Shown here one piece after another: positions 1 through 5,120 of a stretch of DNA of 6,342 nt. The stretch is from Patescibacteria group bacterium. GTDB lineage: Bacteria; Patescibacteriota; Minisyncoccia; Phycocordibacterales; UBA1006. The notes below the pieces were generated by a model that saw only the letters and a list, made by a program, of their open reading frames with translations, made no database searches and was not told where the DNA came from. The stretch spans positions 1-6,342 of the forward strand of contig JAGQMO010000053.1 of assembly GCA_020428615.1 (NCBI GenBank), given 5' to 3'. Position 1 is the first letter of the stretch. Each line of letters starts with the position of its first letter. The position numbers and the translations under genes were made by a program.

Positions 1-749
1 AACAAAACTACATGGTGCAGGATGTATGCTTTTTCTTGCAAAAGCTCGGTGTAAAAATAGACGGTATCGGATCATTGAAACTCACCGTGCATGGAAAAAA
101 GAATATTAATAAAGACGTTGAGCATTACAACAGCGAAGACCCAATTGAATCAATGATGTTTATTTCAGCCGCTATTGTCACCAACTCAAACTTAACTATC
201 ACTCGATGTCCTATTGATTTTCTCAAACTCGAACTCTTAAAACTCGAAAAAATGGGAGTCAAAATGAAACGTTCAAAAGTATACAAATCGAAAAACAAGG
301 AAACTGATTTAGTGAACATTACGGTTCTCGAATCAGAAAAACTGGTTGCATTGAGCGACAAAATACACGCGCAGCCGTATCCAGGCATTAACACCGATAA
401 CCTTCCCTTCTTTATCCCGATCGCTATGCGCGCCAAAGGAACAACACTGGTACACGATTGGATGTGGGAAAATCGGGCTGTATACTTTACCGAATTAAAT
501 CGATTGGGAGCATCTATTCGGTTGGGTGACCCACATCGCGTGTTTGATGAGGGAGGAGAAAAACTCCACAGTGGAGAAATTGTCTGTCCTCCTGCGCTTC
601 GTCCATCAACCATGATTATGGTAACAATGCTCGGCATTGAAGGACGGTCGATACTACGTAACGTCTACTCAATCAAGCGTGGTTATGAGAATATTGTTGA
701 ACGATTAAACTCAATCGGCGCGCAAATTGAAGTGGTGAAGGAGATTTAA
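1..749 (+). CDS. murA: UDP-N-acetylglucosamine 1-carboxyvinyltransferase (MurA), 5'-truncated by the window edge
   Basis: The reading frame is open from base 3 (Gln-Asn-Tyr before the Met at 12), so that Met is internal and the gene starts upstream. About 248 C-terminal residues are present of a family that is usually ~420 long. MurA transfers enolpyruvate from PEP to UDP-GlcNAc in the cytoplasm, the first committed step of peptidoglycan synthesis. Counting from Met 12 as residue 1, the frame shows the family pattern N-Y-M-V-Q-D at the visible start, P-G-I-N-T-D with the catalytic Asp at 129 (E. coli D305 position), W-E-N-R at 152-155, D-P-H-R at 173-176, A-L-R-P at 195-198 (R371 position) and K-R-G-Y-E at 222-226 (R397 position). 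The spacing between Asp129 and Arg223 matches E. coli within two residues. The loop with catalytic Cys115 lies outside the window, so activity cannot be fully judged. The D-P-H-R motif recalls a divergent MurA subgroup that I associate with CPR and Chloroflexi genomes; that placement is from memory. EPSP synthase (AroA) is the alternative and fits worse. Confidence 0.92.
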   Translation, partial: QNYMVQDVCFFLQKLGVKIDGIGSLKLTVHGKKNINKDVEHYNSEDPIESMMFISAAIVTNSNLTITRCPIDFLKLELLKLEKMGVKMKRSKVYKSKNKETDLVNITVLESEKLVALSDKIHAQPYPGINTDNLPFFIPIAMRAKGTTLVHDWMWENRAVYFTELNRLGASIRLGDPHRVFDEGGEKLHSGEIVCPPALRPSTMIMVTMLGIEGRSILRNVYSIKRGYENIVERLNSIGAQIEVVKEI

Positions 750-753
750 ATAA

Positions 754-786
754 TAAAAAAAGACTGAGATCAGTCCTTTTTTATTA
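754..786. terminator. Bidirectional intrinsic terminator between convergent murA and the 94-residue ORF
   Basis: GACTG (762-766), loop AGAT, CAGTC (771-775), flanked by seven A on the left and six T on the right, so both strands end in a U-run. Read on the + strand, the base of the stem has an A-C mismatch (761/776). Read on the minus strand, the same pair is a G-U wobble and the stem continues into A-U pairs, so the structure should be stronger for the minus-strand transcript. It lies 5-13 bp after the murA stop and about 20 bp after the stop of the minus-strand ORF, as expected for a shared terminator of convergent genes. Confidence 0.8.
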
Positions 787-794
787 AAAAATAA

Positions 795-1079
795 TCAGAA
801 AGACCACCGTGTCACGATTAAACAAATAGATGGTAGGTGGTATTCTCCAGGAATCCGAGTATTATTCGTCTTGATCACTTCGTTTACGAAATTTTCAATA
901 TACTTCCCATTTTCCTCTATTGGTTCTGGTGGATTAGCTTTCTTTAAAATATCTAATATTTCTTTAATCTGTTCATAAAAATATGAAACACGATATAAGG
1001 GCGATGCAACTTTGGATAATTTTTTTAAATTATCATTATAAACCTGCATCCACTCACCATACGTTACTTGGTTTTCCAT
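795..1079 (-). CDS. Hypothetical protein, 94 residues, unrecognised
   Basis: I do not recognise this family. The ORF begins M-E-N-Q-V-T-Y-G-E-W and ends T-R-W-S-F, with a TGA stop. Residues ~7-47 look like one or two amphipathic helices (K/L/I-rich, aromatic Y and W). A Pro/Glu-rich break follows at ~49-56, then another helix at ~58-70 and a short hydrophobic strand-like tail (~81-92). There is no signal peptide, membrane segment or cysteine pair. A gene is supported by a promoter-like pair upstream (-35 TTGACT, 16 bp, TACATT), by the terminator just downstream, and by the lack of any competing long ORF in this interval. GC is ~33% by hand count, clearly below ftsZ next door, so it may be a less conserved or acquired small gene. 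No Shine-Dalgarno precedes the ATG (ttttttatatcg), which is normal for this window. It is probably soluble and cytoplasmic; function unknown. Confidence 0.6.
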   Translation of the reverse strand: MENQVTYGEWMQVYNDNLKKLSKVASPLYRVSYFYEQIKEILDILKKANPPEPIEENGKYIENFVNEVIKTNNTRIPGEYHLPSICLIVTRWSF

Positions 1080-1102
1080 CGATATAAAAAATTAAGTTAA
1101 TT

Positions 1103-1137
1103 TAAAATAAATGTAATACAAATAGCATAAAAGTCAA
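1103..1137 (-). promoter_or_regulatory. Putative promoter of the 94-residue minus-strand ORF
   Basis: On the minus strand, TTGACT (1137-1132, 5/6 match to the sigma70 -35) is followed after 16 bp by TACATT (1115-1110, 4/6 match to the -10). Transcription would begin near 1103, leaving an AT-rich leader of ~24 nt with no Shine-Dalgarno. The -10 is weak; a slightly shifted box is possible. Confidence 0.45.
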
Positions 1138-1141
1138 TAGC

Positions 1142-1177
1142 TTGTAACTCAAAACCAACAACTATACACTAGAACCA
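1142..1177 (+). promoter_or_regulatory. Putative priA promoter predicting a leaderless or nearly leaderless mRNA
   Basis: TTGTAA (1142-1147) and TACACT (1165-1170) are spaced by 17 bp. The overlapping TATACA (1163-1168) is an alternative -10. Seven bases after the -10 is position 1175-1177, which is the ATG of the priA-like gene itself. The bases just before the ATG (cactagaacc) contain no Shine-Dalgarno, so the absence of a leader and of a ribosome binding site agree with each other. Both boxes are only 4/6 matches, so this is suggestive, not firm. Confidence 0.45.
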
Positions 1178-3126
1178 TGCAAATTCTCCAAGTCATCCCT
1201 ATAGCCAAATCAGTCACAACTGAGGTATTGAGCTACTTCTCTCTCAAAGAAGTAGCTTTGGGACAATTGGTGACAGTGCCTCTCCGGAACAAGAACATTA
1301 AGGCAATTGTTGTTGCTTCTGAATCTGTAGTCAACATGAAATCTCAGCTTCGTGGCGCACACTATCAAATCAGAAACATACACGAAGTCCACGCCGGCAG
1401 TATCTTTTCTCCTGAATTTCTCAGAGCATGCAATACAACAAAAAATTTCTATGCAACGACAACCGGAAAAGTTATTGAGAAAATAGCACCGGCTGTTGTT
1501 CTTCAACATATTGAAGAATGGGAACATCCACAGAGGGAGCGAAAACATGCGAAAGGTTTTCGCCAGCTCCTCCTTCAACAACAGTACACTGATCGCATGA
1601 CCTATTACAAAACAATGGTGCGCGAACACCTTTTGAAAAAAGAATCTCTTCATATTGTGTGTCCGACTATTGAATGCGTAATTCGAATATTTGATGTTCT
1701 CAAAAAAAATAATACTCACGTTTATTTCCTTCATAGCGATATGACAAAGAAACAAACTCGTGAGGTCTATCAAACTATTTTTGACCTAAACAAACCTTCG
1801 GTACTGGTCAGTACCCCTGGTTTTATTGATGTACACCAAGAAGAAAAAAACACAATTATTATCGAGGAGGAGTCTTCAGAATACTACCGAACGGTGACGA
1901 ATCCCTATCTTGATTTACGTTTTTTTGTAACAACATACGCACGCGAAGCAAACATTAATCTGATGTGGGCTGATAGCGTGCTTCGTCCTGAAACCTACGC
2001 GCTGTCACTTGAAAACAAAGCTGAGACTATCGAACCATTTAATACTCGTATTTTTAAAAACGGGGATATTGTGATTATTAACCAGCACGTGTCGCAACAA
2101 AAAAAACAAAGTGACGAGGAACGTATCAAAGAATTGACTGAAAAAGAAAAAGGGTTCTCAACACTCTCGCTAGAAACGATCAAAATACTCAAAAAAAGCA
2201 TCCTCAAAAAAGAAAAAGTATTTCTGTTTGTACACAGGAAAGGATTAGCTCCAAGTATTGTTTGTAATGATTGTGGAAACATCGCGCGTTCACCTGAGTC
2301 GGGACTTCCCTACACGCTCTATACCAAAACCAATAGCACAACAAAAAAGAAAGAACGTATATTTGTATGTACGATGTCAGGAGAAACCATTCCTGCATTT
2401 GATAGTTGTCAATTTTGCAGGGGGTACAACCTCACACAACTCGGCATCGGAACTGAACGAGTGTACGAAGAAGTACATGCGCTCTTTCCAAAAACGAAAA
2501 CATACATAATTGACAGCGAACACGTAAAAACAAAAAAAGGAATGCGAGAAGTGGTGAGCGATTATACAAAGAGAAAGTCTTCAGTCATTATCATCGGTAC
2601 ACAAAAGGCCATTCCTCAATTACCTTTCATTGATACCACAGTAATCGTATCTCTTGACTCATACTTTAGTCGGATGAGTTATACAACGCATACGGATGTG
2701 TTGCGTCTCGTGAATGTACTGAAAGAAAAATCAAAACAACCACTCATTTTGCAATCTAGAAATATTACTGAATCATCGCTCCCTATCCTCACAAATGGTG
2801 TGTATACCGGATATGTAAAAAAAGAACTGGATGAACGAAAAACATTCGGTTATCCTCCGTACACAACACTGTGCGTGATTAAACGTATTGTACCGAAATA
2901 CAATATCCAGAAAGAGTACCGATTATTAAATACTGCGTTTGATCGTTTCCACCCAAACATTATGACTCACCCAGCACTCAAAAAAACTATGGTTACGTTG
3001 GTGCTCGTTTTGCAACTCAATCATGATACATGGTCAATAGACCATCAAGATCCAAAACTGGATGCTCTTTTGAGGGGGTTTGACCGAACAACCGAGATCA
3101 TTTTTAACCCACACCATCTGCTATAA
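1177..3126 (+). CDS. priA: PriA-family primosomal protein N' with degenerate helicase motifs
   Basis: A 649-residue homologue of PriA (usually ~730), the protein that recognises stalled forks and starts replisome reloading. Family hallmarks: an N-terminal 3'-DNA-binding domain (G-Q-L-V-T-V-P-L at 29-36); H-R-K-G-L-A-P-S at 353-360 leading into the zinc region; G-I-G-T-E-R-V at 423-429; G-T-Q at 474-476; and E-R-K-T-F-G-Y-P-P-Y at 553-562, the PriA signature before the C-terminal domain. The enzyme parts are eroded. The Walker A G-S-G-K-T is absent (region ~128-146 reads Q-Q-Q-Y-T-D-R-M-T-Y-Y-K). The DEEH box is E-E-E-S (230-233). The G-S-A-T-P-S motif is A-D-S-V-L-R-P (265-271). The Q-V-A-G-R-A-G-R motif VI is missing around 500-520. 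Of the eight zinc cysteines, C363, C366, C398, C411 and C414 remain. The frame is intact throughout, so this looks like a maintained, ATPase-independent protein. Actinobacterial PriA is a known precedent for lost helicase motifs. The ATG at 1177 fits the domain start; no Shine-Dalgarno. Confidence 0.85.
   Translation: MQILQVIPIAKSVTTEVLSYFSLKEVALGQLVTVPLRNKNIKAIVVASESVVNMKSQLRGAHYQIRNIHEVHAGSIFSPEFLRACNTTKNFYATTTGKVIEKIAPAVVLQHIEEWEHPQRERKHAKGFRQLLLQQQYTDRMTYYKTMVREHLLKKESLHIVCPTIECVIRIFDVLKKNNTHVYFLHSDMTKKQTREVYQTIFDLNKPSVLVSTPGFIDVHQEEKNTIIIEEESSEYYRTVTNPYLDLRFFVTTYAREANINLMWADSVLRPETYALSLENKAETIEPFNTRIFKNGDIVIINQHVSQQKKQSDEERIKELTEKEKGFSTLSLETIKILKKSILKKEKVFLFVHRKGLAPSIVCNDCGNIARSPESGLPYTLYTKTNSTTKKKERIFVCTMSGETIPAFDSCQFCRGYNLTQLGIGTERVYEEVHALFPKTKTYIIDSEHVKTKKGMREVVSDYTKRKSSVIIIGTQKAIPQLPFIDTTVIVSLDSYFSRMSYTTHTDVLRLVNVLKEKSKQPLILQSRNITESSLPILTNGVYTGYVKKELDERKTFGYPPYTTLCVIKRIVPKYNIQKEYRLLNTAFDRFHPNIMTHPALKKTMVTLVLVLQLNHDTWSIDHQDPKLDALLRGFDRTTEIIFNPHHLL
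1210..1257 (+). other. Two adjacent hairpins at the 5' end of the priA coding region
   Basis: The first is TCAGT (1210-1214), loop caca, ACTGA (1219-1223). The second is a perfect 10-bp stem, AGCTACTTCT (1231-1240) with AGAAGTAGCT (1248-1257) around a 7-nt loop, extendable by one G-U pair. They lie 34-81 nt after the start codon. No U-run follows, so they are not a terminator. They overlap codons for residues 12-27. They could influence translation or stability of the mRNA; no function is shown. Confidence 0.5.
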
Positions 3127-3143
3127 CCAAGACCATAAAACGC

Positions 3144-3178
3144 TTGAATAATTATCGGTTCATGATAGTATGACCGCT
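3144..3178 (+). promoter_or_regulatory. Putative promoter of the rpsU-ybeY-ftsA cluster
   Basis: TTGAAT (3144-3149) and TAGTAT (3166-3171) are spaced by 16 bp; each matches the sigma70 consensus at 4/6. The predicted start is ~3178, three bases before the rpsU ATG, again giving an almost leaderless mRNA. No Shine-Dalgarno is present in the preceding bases. An imperfect dyad, GGTTCAT/ATGACC (3158-3175), surrounds the -10 box and could be an operator. Confidence 0.4.
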
Positions 3179-3180
3179 AT

Positions 3181-3423
3181 ATGGCGACAAATGTAGACAT
3201 TAAAAGAACGAAAAATGATAACAATCTCGGACTTCTTCGAAAATTTTCTCGCAAAGTGAAAATATCAGGAGTGCTTCAAAAGAAACGATCACTTCGATAC
3301 CACAGCCAGGAAGATTCTGATTTCAAAAAGAAAGCTAATGCGCTCAAAAAAATTGAAAAACGAGACGAGTACGAGTACAAGGAAAAAATGGGATTGTTAA
3401 AACCTCAAAAGAAACGAAGGTAA
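3181..3423 (+). CDS. rpsU: 30S ribosomal protein bS21
   Basis: An 80-residue, strongly basic protein. The core L-L-R-K-F-S-R-K-V-K-I-S-G-V-L (18-32) matches the bS21 pattern 'LRRFKR...GVL', and R-S-L-R-Y-H-S (36-42) matches the following R-x-x-x-Y segment. The rest is Lys/Arg/Glu-rich helix ending K-K-R-R, as in the long bS21 forms of CPR bacteria (E. coli S21 has 71 residues). bS21 sits on the 30S platform near the 3' end of 16S rRNA and helps initiation. The ATG at 3181 has no Shine-Dalgarno. It is followed after only 5 bp by ybeY, whose product works on the same subunit, so the two are very likely co-transcribed. The sequence is too short and skewed in composition to be certain, but no other family fits as well. 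Confidence 0.82.
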   Translation: MATNVDIKRTKNDNNLGLLRKFSRKVKISGVLQKKRSLRYHSQEDSDFKKKANALKKIEKRDEYEYKEKMGLLKPQKKRR

Positions 3424-3428
3424 GAATT

Positions 3429-3830
3429 ATGACGGTTGCTGAATACCACAACACAACCATCATTCGAGAGACAAAAGGTAGGATTCCGCTCCTGCCTTTT
3501 GTTGAGGTCAAAGAAGCGATTCTCGGTAAATCATACGAGCTCTCTGTTGTCTTCCCTACGCTCGAACACTCGCGGGAACTTCACCGTAAATGGAAGAAGA
3601 AATCAGATCCCGTTAATATTCTCTCGTTTCCGCTTGATCAAGATACTGGAGAAATCATTATGACACTCTCGGTTGCTAGACGTGAGGCAAGAAAATACGA
3701 ACGAAACTATCGTGAACACCTCCTTTTTTTATTCATTCATGGATGTCTTCATTTGAAAGGCATGACACATGGTGCTAAAATGGAGCAGCAGGAACGTGTT
3801 TGGTACGCTACGTTTGCGACAACACTCTGA
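3429..3830 (+). CDS. ybeY: Endoribonuclease / rRNA maturation factor YbeY
   Basis: A 133-residue member of the YbeY (UPF0054) metalloprotein family, which takes part in 16S rRNA 3'-end maturation and 70S ribosome quality control. The defining H-x3-H-x5-H zinc motif is complete: H104, H108 and H114 in F-I-H-G-C-L-H-L-K-G-M-T-H-G. Upstream, P-V-N-I-L-S-F-P (61-68) matches the family's T-D-V-L-S-F-P, and G-E-I-I-M (74-78) takes the place of the usual G-D-I. It is slightly shorter than the E. coli protein (~155), mainly at the ends. The start at 3429 is supported by an AAGG eight bases upstream, the only recognisable Shine-Dalgarno-like site in the window, as fits an internal operon gene. The TGA stop (3828-3830) must be a real stop: readthrough would overlap ftsA in another frame. 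Neighbours are rpsU (5 bp before) and ftsA (34 bp after). Confidence 0.92.
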   Translation: MTVAEYHNTTIIRETKGRIPLLPFVEVKEAILGKSYELSVVFPTLEHSRELHRKWKKKSDPVNILSFPLDQDTGEIIMTLSVARREARKYERNYREHLLFLFIHGCLHLKGMTHGAKMEQQERVWYATFATTL

Positions 3831-3857
3831 CTGAACACGTCAGTACTCCTCTTTTTT
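3827..3857 (+). other. Weak hairpin plus T-run between ybeY and ftsA
   Basis: Two alternative 5-bp stems overlap: CTGAC/GTCAG (3827-3831 / 3839-3843) and ACTGA/TCAGT (3830-3834 / 3840-3844). A six-T run starts about eight bases later (3852-3857). The stem is short and the T-run is displaced, so this is at most a partial terminator or attenuator lowering ftsA relative to rpsU-ybeY. The ftsA start codon follows immediately in a pyrimidine-rich, Shine-Dalgarno-free context. Confidence 0.3.
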
Positions 3858-3864
3858 CTTACCT

Positions 3865-5031
3865 ATGAACTACGAACATACAATCGGAATAGACATTGGT
3901 ACGAGTAGCATCAAATTGGTCATCACCGAACCAAACAACCAACCAGGGTCACCAAAAATTTTGCATGCTGTTGAATCACCTTCGCACGGTTTTCGACATG
4001 GATACATTGTTGATGCCGATAAAGCACTCGAATCGTTCAGCCGTCTTGTCACAAAAGCGGAAAAAGAATACAAACAAAAAATAACTCGCGCTCGTTTTTC
4101 AATCGGCGGGGTTGGTTTGTGTTCTCAGTACGTCCGTACATCAATTGAAATTCAGAAAAAAAATACCGAAATTACAGAGAGAAATGTTGATGAGGTGCTT
4201 CAGAAATCAGAAGAGCTCTTTACCGCCAAATATCCAAATAAAAAAATTCTCCATGTTATACCCATTAAATACAAAGTTGACGGTCATGATGTGTTGGGAA
4301 CACCTATTGGTATGTATGGCAATAGTATTGAGGCAAAAGTCCTCTTCATCACCATTCTCGAACACCACTATGATGCCCTAGTTAGCATGATTGAAAAACA
4401 CCACGTCAATATCCTCGATATCATTGCAAGTCCGATTGCAGACGGTGCCGCGAGTGCCTCGTACAAACAACAAACGCAGGGGTGCTTGGTCGCCAATATC
4501 GGAGCGGAAACAACATCAATTGCAACCTTTGAAAACAGCACAATTACATCTCTCGATGTGTTTCAAATCGGTTCAAATGATATTACAAATGATATTGCAC
4601 TCGGGCTTCAAATTCCGCTTGAAGATGCTGATGATATCAAGCGAGGTGTCGCCCACGAATACCCGAAACGAAAAGTCGAAGAAATTATCCAAGCTCGCAT
4701 TGAAGACATTTTTGAACTGATTACGAGACACTTGCAGAAAATAAAGAAAAATCGTTTGTTGCCTGCGGGTATTATCTTTACCGGTGGCGGATCTCATATC
4801 GAATCGTTAAATGAATATGCAAAACAAGAATTAAAATTACCATCATCCACGATTCATATCCAAACCATTTCTAAAAAGAGCAAGCGTAACGTCAGATTGC
4901 CACACCAATTCTCTATCGCCTACGGCTTGTGTGTGAGCGAGGGCGGACACCAACACTTTGCTGGTGCAGGAATTTCTCTCAAAAAGCTGAAACGTTCATT
5001 CAATAACGTGCTCAATCAAATTATGCCATAG
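3865..5031 (+). CDS. ftsA: Cell division protein FtsA (actin-like Z-ring membrane anchor)
   Basis: A 388-residue actin-family protein (E. coli FtsA has 420) that binds the FtsZ tail, tethers the Z-ring to the inner face of the membrane and signals to septal wall synthesis. Visible parts: phosphate-1 loop G-I-D-I-G-T-S-S-I-K (8-17) with the expected Asp10; the SHS2/1C subdomain around 82-165; phosphate-2 loop A-N-I-G-A-E-T-T-S-I (210-219); adenosine motif F-T-G-G-G-S-H-I-E (305-313); and a basic amphipathic C-terminal helix, K-K-L-K-R-S-F-N-N-V-L-N-Q (373-385), the membrane-targeting sequence. Phosphate 2 is unusual: FtsA normally reads D-I-G-G-G-T-T-D, but here the Asp is Asn211 and the last Asp is Ser218. 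The ATG at 3865 gives a proper N-terminus; no Shine-Dalgarno. It lies 34 bp after ybeY, so is probably co-transcribed with it, and 89 bp before ftsZ, its functional partner. MreB, DnaK and PilM are excluded by the 1C region, the C-terminal helix and the context. Confidence 0.93.
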   Translation: MNYEHTIGIDIGTSSIKLVITEPNNQPGSPKILHAVESPSHGFRHGYIVDADKALESFSRLVTKAEKEYKQKITRARFSIGGVGLCSQYVRTSIEIQKKNTEITERNVDEVLQKSEELFTAKYPNKKILHVIPIKYKVDGHDVLGTPIGMYGNSIEAKVLFITILEHHYDALVSMIEKHHVNILDIIASPIADGAASASYKQQTQGCLVANIGAETTSIATFENSTITSLDVFQIGSNDITNDIALGLQIPLEDADDIKRGVAHEYPKRKVEEIIQARIEDIFELITRHLQKIKKNRLLPAGIIFTGGGSHIESLNEYAKQELKLPSSTIHIQTISKKSKRNVRLPHQFSIAYGLCVSEGGHQHFAGAGISLKKLKRSFNNVLNQIMP

Positions 5032-5038
5032 CGCATAT

Positions 5039-5089
5039 TACTCCGCTTGTCATCTTGCAGGAGTATCGGATTTTGTTAAAATACACCCA
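5039..5089 (+). promoter_or_regulatory. Putative ftsZ promoter overlapped by an inverted repeat
   Basis: An extended -10, TG-T-TAAAAT (5074-5082; TAAAAT is 5/6), lies 16 bp after TTGCAG (5055-5060, weak -35). Transcription would start near 5089, leaving a ~31-nt leader before the ftsZ ATG. A perfect 6-bp inverted repeat, TACTCC (5039-5044) / GGAGTA (5060-5065) around 15 bases, overlaps the -35; a GC/GC pair inside (5045-5046 / 5057-5058) can extend it past a bulged A. This could be an operator or, as RNA, a weak ftsA-end hairpin (followed by only four T). TATAAC at 5104-5109 is a second possible -10, with no good -35. Confidence 0.45.
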
Positions 5090-5120
5090 TAATTATCGAA
5101 CATTATAACCCATATCATAT

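Noticed and set aside
564..576. Palindrome CTCCAC-a-GTGGAG inside murA
   Set aside because: The single-base centre cannot form a good hairpin. It sits in coding sequence that matches the MurA family, and one such palindrome is not surprising.
125..637. Long antisense ORF opposite murA (170 codons), and similar antisense ORFs opposite priA and ftsZ (up to 187 codons)
   Set aside because: They lie wholly within well-recognised genes in other frames, have Ser/Cys/Phe-rich compositions typical of antisense translation, and show no family motif.
795..1079. Toxin-antitoxin or anti-phage role for the 94-residue ORF
   Set aside because: It is a single gene with no partner ORF, no recognised toxin or DNA-binding motif, and no mobile-element context.
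1707..2106. Runs of eight A in the priA-like gene as sites of frameshift or phase variation
   Set aside because: The frame is intact across both runs and the protein continues with family motifs. A-runs are common in AT-rich Lys codons, so there is no sign of a programmed shift.
1177..3126. The priA-like gene as a pseudogene
   Set aside because: 649 codons without a stop or frameshift, with the C-terminal PriA signature and one zinc site preserved, point to a maintained protein rather than decay.
3121..3180. Terminator after priA
   Set aside because: No stem followed by a T-run is present. The gap is better explained by a promoter-like pair before rpsU, and readthrough from priA remains possible.
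3828..3830. Possible recoding of TGA (as glycine, code 25 of some CPR phyla)
   Set aside because: TGA ends ybeY at the expected family length, and readthrough would run out of frame into ftsA. The 94-residue ORF also ends in TGA. No in-frame TGA occurs inside the conserved genes.
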